From positions 1 to 64,000 of the forward strand of contig NZ_JBCNYA010000015.1 of NCBI RefSeq assembly GCF_049727805.1: DNA of 64,000 bases, in the 5' to 3' direction. The position numbers were made by a program, and so were the translations under genes. Under the pieces are notes generated by a model. The model was given only the letters and a program-made list of their open reading frames with translations, made no database searches and was not told the origin of the DNA. The number at the start of each line of letters is the position of its first letter. Position 1 is the first letter of the stretch. Source of the DNA: Frateuria_A sp049727805. Lineage in GTDB: Bacteria; Pseudomonadota; Gammaproteobacteria; Xanthomonadales; Rhodanobacteraceae. This document shows, piece by piece, positions 26,079-34,424 of the stretch.

Positions 26079-28664
26079 ATGAACAAGTACGTACAAGTGG
26101 CCCTATCCGCGGCGATCGCCGCCTGCCTGATGCCCGGCCTTGCGCTGGCGCAGAACGACGACCAGACGCAGGGCACCGCGCCGCAGTCCACCCCTGTGCC
26201 GCCAGCCAGTACCAAGGCACAGCAAAAACCGAGCGCCGCCAACGCCAAGAGCCTCGAGCAGGTGGTGGTGACCGGCAACACCGCCACCGGCGGCTTGCGG
26301 AAGATCGACACCAGCTACACGGTGACCACGGCCACCGCCGAACAGATCAAGATGGCCAATCCCAAGAGCACGGCCGACCTGCTGAAGATCGCGCCGGGCC
26401 TGTGGCCTGAATCCACCGGCGGCCAGACCGGCGCCAACATCGAGATCGCCGGCTTCCCCGGCGGCGGCGACGCGCCGTTCAACACCGTGCAGCTGATGGG
26501 TTCGCCTCTCTACGGCATGCCCACGCTGTCGTTCTTCGAGCAGACCTCCATCTTTCGCCTGGACGACACCGTCGACCGCGCGGAAATCATCCAGGGCGGT
26601 CCGTCGGTGGTGTTCGCCGACGGCCAGATCGGCGCCAGCGAGAACTTCATCCTCAAGCAGGGCACCGAGGTGCCTTCGGGCAGCGTCGGTGTCACCTACG
26701 GCAACGAGAACCTGCGTCGCCTCGACGGCTTCTTCGGCTTCCCGCTGGGCAAGGACACCTACGGCAGCATCGGCGGCTTCTACCGCGACTCCGACGGCGT
26801 GCGCGATCCCAAGTTCGCCGCGGACAAGGGCGGCCAGCTCACCGGCACGTTCACGCACGACAGCGACAACGGCACGATGACGCTGTACGCGCGCTATCTC
26901 AACGACCGCAACCAGTTCATCACGCCGATTCCGCTGATCCAGAGCGGCACCGACCATTTCAGCGCCTATCCGGGCTTCGATCCGCTCACCGATACCTACA
27001 ACGGGCCGGCCATCCAGCACGTGTTCCTTGCCGGCTATCCGGGAGGAGGACGCGACGCCAACCTCGCCAACGGACGCGGCGCCAAGTTCGGCTTCTTCGG
27101 CGGCAACTTCGACTACGACCTGGGCAACGGCTGGAACATCTCGGACAAGTTCCTGATCGACGGCGGCGACGCCGACACCAACGCGCTGTTCTCCGGCACC
27201 AACCCGGGCAGCCTCAACGACATGCTCTACACCGACCAGAGCCAGATCGGCGCGTTCAACCTGGCGCCCGGTTCGGCCACCGCCAGCTACGTCGGCGGCG
27301 GCGCGGTCGATCCGAACCAGAGCGTGATCCACCAGGGCTGGTGGTTCATCCACAAGCACCTGAAGAACATGAGCAACGATTTCCGCCTGAGCAAGGAAAT
27401 CTTCGAGGGCAACACCCTCACCGCCGGCGTGTACCTGGCCCACTACACCATGGACGACCAGTGGGCACTGGGCAACCAGATGCTGATGACCAATACGCCC
27501 AACGCGCGTCCGATCACGGTCACCTACGTCGACGGCGGCCAGACCTATTACCTGACCGACAACCAGGGCTTCCTCGACAACGGCGGCTTCAACATCGCCC
27601 AGCATGGCACCGCCACCAACAAGGCGTTCTACCTCTCCGACATCTGGCGCATCGGCAAGTGGCTGATCGACCTGTCCGGTCGCATCGAGAACCAGGACGC
27701 CACCAACAATGTGTGCAACTTCCAGAGTGACGGCCGGGTCGATGCTGACGGCAATCCCGTCAATGGCGTGATCGACACCGACGGCAACCCCTACACGCTC
27801 TACAACAACGCAGTGCCGGTCTGCGACGGCACCTTCGCCCGTACGAACTACGACAAGACCCACCCGTCGTGGACCTTCGGCGTGAACTACGAGCTCGCCG
27901 ACAACATGAGCGTGTACATCCGCGCCAACCAGGGCGGCCACTTCGACGACTTCGACAACGGCATCCGTGGCAATACCACGGGCAATACCGCGCCGATGCA
28001 GAAGATCCAGAACTTCGAGGGCGGCTTCAAATACCAGAGCGAGCAGTGGTTCCTCGACCTGAGCGCCTACCACCGCCAGTTCATCGGCCTGCTGTACCAG
28101 CCCACCGACGCGGCCGGCGTGCCGAACGGCCCGCAGAGCACCTACGGTTCCGATTCGAAGGGCATCAACGTCAACACCGCCTGGAGCCCGACCGAGAACC
28201 TGAAGTTCCAACTGGTCGGCAACTACCTGGACGGCCACTACTCGCACAACAACTCGTGCCTGCCGTACACCAACCCTGTGGCCGGCGACGGCTGCGCGCT
28301 GATCAATGGCGTGCAGCTGCAGCGCCAGCCGAAGGTGCGCTACATGTTCACGCCCAGCTACAAGATCCCGTTCGGCTGGGGCGACGTGCTGGCCTTCGTC
28401 ACCTTCACCCACGTGGGCCCGCACACGCAGGACATCTCCGGCCTGCAGCAGTTGGGCAGCTACCACACCTGGGACTTCGGCATCGTCGCCAACATCCAGC
28501 AGAGCTGGCAGCTGCGGCTGCAGGGCACCAACATGACCAACGAGCTGGGCCTGACCGAGAGCAACTCGCGCATCTTCGGTTCGGCGGCCGGCACCACCGG
28601 CGTGATCCTGGCCCGTCCGCTGGAGGGTCGCGAGGTCAACCTGCAGGTGAAGTACCTGTTCTGA
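26079..28664 (+). CDS. TonB-dependent outer membrane receptor
   Basis: An 861-residue TonB-dependent receptor. The signal peptide is cut near GLALA/QN (residue 25). A low-complexity stretch leads into the TonB-box-like SLEQVVVTG around residue 63-71, then a plug domain (about 72-200) and a 22-strand barrel ending VNLQVKYLF with terminal Phe. It would pump a substrate across the outer membrane using TonB energy. The gene directly precedes two GH65 genes, an esterase gene and a trehalase gene, so the substrate is probably an alpha-glucoside or glycolipid. A hairpin terminator lies 15 bases after the stop. No N-terminal STN signalling domain is visible. Confidence 0.95.
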   Translation: MNKYVQVALSAAIAACLMPGLALAQNDDQTQGTAPQSTPVPPASTKAQQKPSAANAKSLEQVVVTGNTATGGLRKIDTSYTVTTATAEQIKMANPKSTADLLKIAPGLWPESTGGQTGANIEIAGFPGGGDAPFNTVQLMGSPLYGMPTLSFFEQTSIFRLDDTVDRAEIIQGGPSVVFADGQIGASENFILKQGTEVPSGSVGVTYGNENLRRLDGFFGFPLGKDTYGSIGGFYRDSDGVRDPKFAADKGGQLTGTFTHDSDNGTMTLYARYLNDRNQFITPIPLIQSGTDHFSAYPGFDPLTDTYNGPAIQHVFLAGYPGGGRDANLANGRGAKFGFFGGNFDYDLGNGWNISDKFLIDGGDADTNALFSGTNPGSLNDMLYTDQSQIGAFNLAPGSATASYVGGGAVDPNQSVIHQGWWFIHKHLKNMSNDFRLSKEIFEGNTLTAGVYLAHYTMDDQWALGNQMLMTNTPNARPITVTYVDGGQTYYLTDNQGFLDNGGFNIAQHGTATNKAFYLSDIWRIGKWLIDLSGRIENQDATNNVCNFQSDGRVDADGNPVNGVIDTDGNPYTLYNNAVPVCDGTFARTNYDKTHPSWTFGVNYELADNMSVYIRANQGGHFDDFDNGIRGNTTGNTAPMQKIQNFEGGFKYQSEQWFLDLSAYHRQFIGLLYQPTDAAGVPNGPQSTYGSDSKGINVNTAWSPTENLKFQLVGNYLDGHYSHNNSCLPYTNPVAGDGCALINGVQLQRQPKVRYMFTPSYKIPFGWGDVLAFVTFTHVGPHTQDISGLQQLGSYHTWDFGIVANIQQSWQLRLQGTNMTNELGLTESNSRIFGSAAGTTGVILARPLEGREVNLQVKYLF

Positions 28665-28678
28665 AGCACCCCGGATTG

Positions 28679-28719
28679 CCTGCGTCCCGCAGTTAATGGC
28701 GGGCGCAGGCATCTTTTTT
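28679..28719 (+). terminator. Hairpin terminator/attenuator between the receptor and GH65 genes
   Basis: CCTGCGTCCCGC (28679-28690) pairs with GCGGGCGCAGG (28699-28709), with one bulged T and an 8-base loop. A run of six Ts follows at 28714-28719. Because downstream genes belong to the same locus, it probably sets a higher receptor-to-enzyme transcript ratio. Confidence 0.65.
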
Positions 28720-28741
28720 CCGACCTCACGATGGAGGCGCG

Positions 28742-30997
28742 ATGAAATCCGGTCGCCTGCTTGCCACCTTGTTCCGGGTCGCCTTGTGCGTCGTCGCCGC
28801 GGCCGCCGCCCCGGTGCTCGCCGCCACCGACCCGAGCTTCCAGTTCACCGCCACCGCCAGGGACTTCGGCAGCTACTTCCCCAGCTACCTGGCCAACGGC
28901 TACTTCTCCACCATGACCTCGCCGCGCGGCACCGAGCCGAACGCCGCGTACATGGTCGCGTTCATGGACTACAAGCCGGGCGACATCTCGCGGCCGGCGG
29001 CGATTCCCGGCTGGAGCGAGATCGACTACAACCCCGGCGGCGGCTGGCTCAACCGCACGCGGCTGGACGCGGGCATCTTCCGCGACTACGCGCAGACGCT
29101 GGACATGCACGATGCCACGCTGTCCACGCGCTACCGCTTCGCCTACGCCAACAAGGCCAGCGACATCGAAGTCACCACCTTCGTCAGCCAGGCCTCGCCG
29201 CACCTGGCGGCCACGCGCATCGCGATCACCCCGCAGTTCGACGGCCCGGTGCAACTGAGCTTCCCGATCCGGCTGTGGTCCGAGCACCAGCCGCGCTTCC
29301 CGATCGCCAGCATGGGCGGCGAGGAGATGATCGCGGCGGTGATCGCCAGCGGGCAGAACCTGGACAACAAGCCGGTGCCCACGCCCGACCGCGCGCCGGT
29401 GTGGTATCCGGGCCATACGCAGGTGCTTTCCAGCGGCGGCGACAGCAAAGCGCTGACGCTGCAGTTGAAGGGCAAGGCGCAGCATGGCTTGGGCATGGCC
29501 GAGGCAGCGGCGGTCGGCCTGCCGCCAGGCCTGTCGCCCGACACGGTCAAGCTCGAGCGGACACCGACCAAGCTCTCGCTGGAAATCACGGCCACGTTGC
29601 ACAAGGGCCAGCGCTACGTCTTCACCAAGTACCTGGCGCTCTCGCGCGACGGCTGGGGCGACGACGAGGACGTGCTCGCCCTGGCCACCGCCGCGCGCAC
29701 GACCGGCTTCGACCGCCTGCTGGCCGACCACCAGGCCGCCTGGCACCGGCTGTGGCAGTCCGACATCGTGATCGACGGCAATCCGGCCGTGCAGAAGGCG
29801 GTGCATTCGGACCTCTACTACCTGCTGTCCAATTCCACCGTCGGCACCGCCTGGCCGATGGGCGCCTGCGCGCTGACGCCCAACTACGCGGGGCACGCGT
29901 TCTGGGACAGCGACTCCTGGGTGTTCCCGGCGCTGCTGCTGCTGCATCCGGATCGCGCGAAACCCATCGTGATGTTCCGCGGCCGCACCACCGAACCGGC
30001 GCGCGCCCGTGCCCGCCAGCACGGCGTGGCCGGCACCATGTACCCGTGGGAGGCCGATCCGCAGACCGGCGTGGACGTCACCCCGCACTTCGCCTATGAG
30101 GTGTACCGCGAGGTGCACGTCAACGCCGACATCGCCATCGCCCAATGGCAGTACTACCTCGCCACCGGCGACAGGGACTGGCTGAAGACCCACGCCTGGC
30201 CGGTGCTGCAAGGCATCGCTACGTTCTGGACCAGCCGGGTCAGCTACGACAAGGCGCACGACCGCTACCAGATCCACCACGTCACCTCGCCGGACGAGGC
30301 TTACAACGACGTGCCGAACGACTCCTTCACCAACGCCGCTGCACGCAAGGCGCTTGAGATCGCGGTGAAGGCGGCGCGCGTGGTGGGCGCCAAGGCGGAC
30401 CCGCGCTGGAGCGAGATCGCCTCGAAGATGTACATCCCGTTCGACGAGGCGGAGCAGCGCCACCTCGACTTCGACAAATCGGTGCCGCACGACAAGATCA
30501 CCTGGATGGGCTCGTCGCTGGTCTGGCTGATGTATCCGAACCTGGACCTGCCGATGTCGCCGCAGGTGCGCCGCAACGACTTCGACTTCCAGCTGCAGGC
30601 GCTGAAGAGCCACGGCGACGACCCCAACGAAATGATGATGGTGATGCTCGCCGTCGGCGCCGCGGAACTGGGCGACGGCAAGGCCGCCGGCGAATGGATC
30701 GATCGCAACCTGGTCGGCTTCCTGAAAGCCCCGTTCAACGTGCGTACGGAGACGGCGGCCAACAACGCCGGCTACATCCTGGCCACCTCGGCCGGTTTCC
30801 TGCAGAGCATGCTCTACGGCCTCACCGGCCTGCGCATCGAGGACGACGGCCTGAGCGAGAAGTACGCGCCGGTGCTGCCGCCGGGCTGGAACGGCTTGAC
30901 GCTCAAGGGCGTGCACTTCCGTGGACAGCGCTATGACATCCGGGTGGAGCGCGGCGCCGACAGCAAGGCACGGCTGGTGCGCAAGGCGCTGCCGTGA
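28742..30997 (+). CDS. Exported glycoside hydrolase family 65 enzyme, copy 1
   Basis: A 751-residue exported protein of the GH65 clan, which includes acid trehalases and kojibiose/maltose/trehalose phosphorylases. The signal peptide ends near VLAAT (residue 28). The GH65 N-terminal super-beta-sandwich (about 35-290) is followed by the (alpha/alpha)6 barrel with FWDSDSWVFPALLLLHP (from residue 387). The predicted general acid is Glu519 in TSPDEAYND. Since it is exported, hydrolysis of an alpha-glucoside is more likely than phosphorolysis. GGAGGCGCG precedes ATG 28742. Its stop overlaps the GTG start of the second copy by four bases. Confidence 0.85.
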   Translation: MKSGRLLATLFRVALCVVAAAAAPVLAATDPSFQFTATARDFGSYFPSYLANGYFSTMTSPRGTEPNAAYMVAFMDYKPGDISRPAAIPGWSEIDYNPGGGWLNRTRLDAGIFRDYAQTLDMHDATLSTRYRFAYANKASDIEVTTFVSQASPHLAATRIAITPQFDGPVQLSFPIRLWSEHQPRFPIASMGGEEMIAAVIASGQNLDNKPVPTPDRAPVWYPGHTQVLSSGGDSKALTLQLKGKAQHGLGMAEAAAVGLPPGLSPDTVKLERTPTKLSLEITATLHKGQRYVFTKYLALSRDGWGDDEDVLALATAARTTGFDRLLADHQAAWHRLWQSDIVIDGNPAVQKAVHSDLYYLLSNSTVGTAWPMGACALTPNYAGHAFWDSDSWVFPALLLLHPDRAKPIVMFRGRTTEPARARARQHGVAGTMYPWEADPQTGVDVTPHFAYEVYREVHVNADIAIAQWQYYLATGDRDWLKTHAWPVLQGIATFWTSRVSYDKAHDRYQIHHVTSPDEAYNDVPNDSFTNAAARKALEIAVKAARVVGAKADPRWSEIASKMYIPFDEAEQRHLDFDKSVPHDKITWMGSSLVWLMYPNLDLPMSPQVRRNDFDFQLQALKSHGDDPNEMMMVMLAVGAAELGDGKAAGEWIDRNLVGFLKAPFNVRTETAANNAGYILATSAGFLQSMLYGLTGLRIEDDGLSEKYAPVLPPGWNGLTLKGVHFRGQRYDIRVERGADSKARLVRKALP

Positions 30998-33348
30998 AGC
31001 GAATCCCCCGCCGGAACACAGCGTGCGCGCGACCGGGAGCGGGGAGCCTCGTCGAAAGCAGCGGATCGATCGCGGACTTCGCGCGATCGCTGTTGTGGTT
31101 GCTCGCCTGCATGGCGATGGCGCTCTCCGCGCCGGCCGCCGCGACCGATCCCAGCTTCCTGCTCGGCGCCACCGCCCGCGACTTCCACAGCTACTTTCCC
31201 ACCCAGCTCGGCAACGGCTACATCAGCACCCTGAGCGCTCCGCGCGGCACCGAGGGCAACCTGGCCTACATGGTCGCCTTCATGGACTACGCCCAGGGCG
31301 ACATCTCGCGGCCCGCCGCCGTGCCGGGCTGGAGCGGCATCGACTACAGCACCGGCAACGCTCCTTCGGGCCATTTCTGGCTGAACCAGGCGGCGCTCGA
31401 TTCGGCCACGTTCCAGGATTACCGGCAGGTGCTCGACCTGCACGACGGCACGCTGACCACCCGCTACCGCTACGACGACCACGGCCGCGCGACGCGCATC
31501 GAGGTGACCTCGCTGGTCAGCCAGGCCTCGCCGCACCTGGCGGCGACGCAGTTGTCGATCACGCCGGAGTTCGACGGCGAGGTGGAGCTTTCCTTCCCGC
31601 TCGACCTGTGGGCGCCGCACCAGCCGCGCTTCGACCTGGCCAGACTCACCGGCGAGCAGGTGCTGGAGGCGGTGGCGGCGAACAACCTGAAGCTCCAGGC
31701 GGTCCCGCCCGCCACGCCGGACCGCGCCGCGCTGTGGTACCACGGCGATACCCACGTGCTTGCCGCCGACGGCGATGCGCGCGACCTGACCTTGTGGCTG
31801 GACGGCCGCGCCGAGCAGGGCCTGGCGATGGGCGAGGCGGTGGCCGTGGCGCTGCCCGAGGGCCTCGCACCTGCCGATGCGCGCGTGTACCGCAGTCCCT
31901 GGCGGCTTTCCCTGGAACTGAAGGCGAGGGTGCACAAGGGCCGCACCTATACCTTCGGCAAATTCGTCGCCCTGTCGCGCGAAGGCTGGGGCGACGATGC
32001 GAAAGCGGACCTGGCGCTGGCCAGGGCCGCGCGCAAGGACGGCTTCGCCCGGCTGCGCGAGGCACACGTCGCCGCCTGGCATGCGCTGTGGCGCTCGGAC
32101 ATCCGCATCGCCGGCGATCCGCAGATGCAGCGCGTCGTGCATGCGGACCTCTATTACCTGCTGTCCAACACCACGCCCGGCACTGCCTGGCCGAGCGGCG
32201 CCTGCGGCCTGACGCCGGGCTACGCCGCGCACGTCTTCTGGGACAACGACACCTGGGTGTTCCCGGCGCTGTTGCTGTTGCATCCGCAGCGCGCGCGGTC
32301 GCTGGTGGACTTCCGCAGCCGTACCCTGCCTGCCGCCCGGGCGCGCGCGAAGGCGAGCGGCCTGCGCGGCGCGAAGTTCCCCTGGGAATCCGATCCGCAG
32401 AACGGCACCGAGCAGGTGCCGTTCTCCGCCCACGTGCTCGGCGAGCGCGAGATCCACGTCAACGCCGACGTCGCCATCGCGCAGTGGCAGTACTACCTGG
32501 CCAGCGGCGACCGCGACTGGCTGGCCCGCCACGGCTGGCCGGTGATCCGCGACGTCGCCGACTTCTGGGTCAGCCGCGCCACCTACATCGCCGCCCGGCA
32601 GCGCTACGAGATCCACCACGTCACCTCCGTGCTGGAGGCGTACAACGACGTGCCCAACGACACCTTCACCAATGCCTCGGCGCGCAAGGCGCTGCGCATC
32701 GCCACGGCCGCCGCCGGCGTGGTCGGCGCGCAGGCGGACCCGCGCTGGGCCGAGGTGGCCGATCGCCTGTACATCCCGTTTTCCGAAAAAGACCGGCACC
32801 ATCTCGACTTCGATCCCAGCGTCGCCCGCGACATCGACGCCTGGGGCGATACCGCGGTGGCTGCGCTGGTCTATCCCTCGCTCGACCTGCCGATGGATGT
32901 CTCGGTACGCCGCAACGATTTCCTTTATGCCACCGGATTGATCGAGCGCTCGCATCAGCCACTCAACAGCATGGGCCTGTCGCCGATGTCGATCGCCGCC
33001 GCCGCGCAGGGCGATGCCGCCGCTGCCGGCGCGTGGTTCCAGCGCAACCTCACCGCCGGCGTGATCAAGCCGCCTTTCGACGTGCCGACCGAAACCGCCA
33101 CCAACAACACCGGCTACTTCCTCACCGCCGCAGGCGGGCTGCTGCAGAACATCCAGTACGGCTTCACCGGCCTACGCCTGCGGGAGGAGGGGCTGGTGCA
33201 GGCCTATCCGCCGGTGCTGCCGCCGGCGTGGCAGTCCTTCACGCTGACCCACGTAGCCTTGCGCGGCGCCTACTACGACATCACCGTGAGCCGCGGCCGC
33301 GACGGCCGCGCCGAGCTCACGCGGCGACCCGCGGAGGAAATGCCATGA
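30994..33348 (+). CDS. Exported glycoside hydrolase family 65 enzyme, copy 2
   Basis: A 784-residue paralogue of the preceding protein, similar along its whole length. It has an N-terminal extension of about 35 residues before a hydrophobic signal segment (LLWLLACMAMALSAPAAA). Barrel motifs are FWDNDTWVFPALLLLHP and TSVLEAYNDV, the latter carrying the presumed general acid Glu548, while the usual PDE is VLE. A later segment differs sharply from copy 1 (QPLNSMGLSPMSIA against DPNEMMMVMLAV), suggesting different substrate or mechanism. The GTG start at 30994 overlaps copy 1 (GTGA). Its stop overlaps the esterase ATG (ATGA). Confidence 0.85.
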   Translation: MKRIPRRNTACARPGAGSLVESSGSIADFARSLLWLLACMAMALSAPAAATDPSFLLGATARDFHSYFPTQLGNGYISTLSAPRGTEGNLAYMVAFMDYAQGDISRPAAVPGWSGIDYSTGNAPSGHFWLNQAALDSATFQDYRQVLDLHDGTLTTRYRYDDHGRATRIEVTSLVSQASPHLAATQLSITPEFDGEVELSFPLDLWAPHQPRFDLARLTGEQVLEAVAANNLKLQAVPPATPDRAALWYHGDTHVLAADGDARDLTLWLDGRAEQGLAMGEAVAVALPEGLAPADARVYRSPWRLSLELKARVHKGRTYTFGKFVALSREGWGDDAKADLALARAARKDGFARLREAHVAAWHALWRSDIRIAGDPQMQRVVHADLYYLLSNTTPGTAWPSGACGLTPGYAAHVFWDNDTWVFPALLLLHPQRARSLVDFRSRTLPAARARAKASGLRGAKFPWESDPQNGTEQVPFSAHVLGEREIHVNADVAIAQWQYYLASGDRDWLARHGWPVIRDVADFWVSRATYIAARQRYEIHHVTSVLEAYNDVPNDTFTNASARKALRIATAAAGVVGAQADPRWAEVADRLYIPFSEKDRHHLDFDPSVARDIDAWGDTAVAALVYPSLDLPMDVSVRRNDFLYATGLIERSHQPLNSMGLSPMSIAAAAQGDAAAAGAWFQRNLTAGVIKPPFDVPTETATNNTGYFLTAAGGLLQNIQYGFTGLRLREEGLVQAYPPVLPPAWQSFTLTHVALRGAYYDITVSRGRDGRAELTRRPAEEMP

Positions 33349-34424
33349 ACGTCCGCGCCCTGGGCTTGGTCGTGCTGGCCTGCCTGTTCGCGGCCTCGGC
33401 ACGGGCCGGGGACAAGGCGGGCGTCAGGCCCGACGGCGCAGTCACCGCTCCGTCGGTAACCATCCCGTATTCGCGTTTCGCCTCGCCACAGGCGCGTGCG
33501 TTCTTCCCCAAGATGCTTGCTGCCGGTGCCCAGGCGCCGCCGCTCGGCGCGCCGATCGAACAGAGCCGGCGCTTCTACGACCGCCTCAACTCCGACCGCG
33601 CCGCGCGCATGCGCAAGCTCTACCCAGTGACCGTGCGCCACGAGACGATCGCCGGCGTCGGTGCCGACGTCGTCACGCCGGCGCAAGGCGTGAGCGCCGC
33701 CAATCGCCATCGGGTGCTGATCAACCTGCACGGCGGCGCGTTCCTGTGGGGCGCGGGCAGCGGCGGACTGGTCGAGGCCATCCCGATCGCGAGCCTCGGT
33801 CGCATCCAGGTGATCACGCTCGACTATCGGCAGGGACCGGAACACCGCTTTCCGGCGGCGAGCGAGGATGTCGAGGCGATCTACCGCAAGCTGCTCGAGA
33901 CGCACAGGCCGGGCGAGATCGGCATCTACGGCTGCTCGGCCGGCGGCATCCTCACCGGCGAGGCGGTGGCCCGCTTCATCGCCGACAAGCTGCCGGTGCC
34001 CGGCGCGATCGGCACGTTCTGCGGCTCGCTGGTGACCATCGCGGGCGATTCGGCGTACGTCGGCCCGCTGCTCAACGGGCAGGGCGTGCCGCAGGAGCCG
34101 CTGGACCTGGTGCAACTGCCGTACTTCCACGGCGTCGACGCGAACGACCCGATGGTTCAGCCGGGCCTGTCGCCCGGGCTGCTGAAGCATTTCCCGCCGA
34201 CCCTGCTGATCACCGGCACGCGCGACATGGCGCTGAGTTCGGTCGTGCACAGCCAGGCGCTGCTGTCCCAGGCCGGCGTCGAGGCCGAGTTGCACGTCTG
34301 GGAAGGCATGTGGCATTCGTTCTTCTCCGACCCCGAGCTGCCCGAGTCACGGCAGGCCTACCGCACCATCGTGGCGTTCTTCGAGCGCCACCTCGCCCCA
34401 CCGCAAGAGGAAGCCCATCCATGA
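33345..34424 (+). CDS. Exported alpha/beta hydrolase of the hormone-sensitive lipase family
   Basis: A 359-residue exported esterase. The signal peptide ends near ARAG at residues 19-22. The HSL-family oxyanion motif is HGGAF (His129-Gly130-Gly131), the nucleophile is Ser198 in GCSAGG, and the acid and base are Asp294 (GTRDMA) and His324 (GMWHSFF). Such enzymes cleave short to medium acyl esters. In a row of glycosidases this points to removal of acyl groups from a sugar conjugate. ATG 33345 overlaps the stop of the second GH65 gene; its stop overlaps the trehalase ATG. Confidence 0.88.
   Translation: MNVRALGLVVLACLFAASARAGDKAGVRPDGAVTAPSVTIPYSRFASPQARAFFPKMLAAGAQAPPLGAPIEQSRRFYDRLNSDRAARMRKLYPVTVRHETIAGVGADVVTPAQGVSAANRHRVLINLHGGAFLWGAGSGGLVEAIPIASLGRIQVITLDYRQGPEHRFPAASEDVEAIYRKLLETHRPGEIGIYGCSAGGILTGEAVARFIADKLPVPGAIGTFCGSLVTIAGDSAYVGPLLNGQGVPQEPLDLVQLPYFHGVDANDPMVQPGLSPGLLKHFPPTLLITGTRDMALSSVVHSQALLSQAGVEAELHVWEGMWHSFFSDPELPESRQAYRTIVAFFERHLAPPQEEAHP

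Noticed and set aside
26103..28712. Minus-strand frame of 869 codons opposite the TonB-dependent receptor
   Set aside because: Composition is dominated by Val, Gly, Ala and His runs without motifs; the plus-strand receptor is complete.
30931..32955. Minus-strand frame of 674 codons opposite the GH65 genes
   Set aside because: Same reasons as above; it spans the junction of two real genes.
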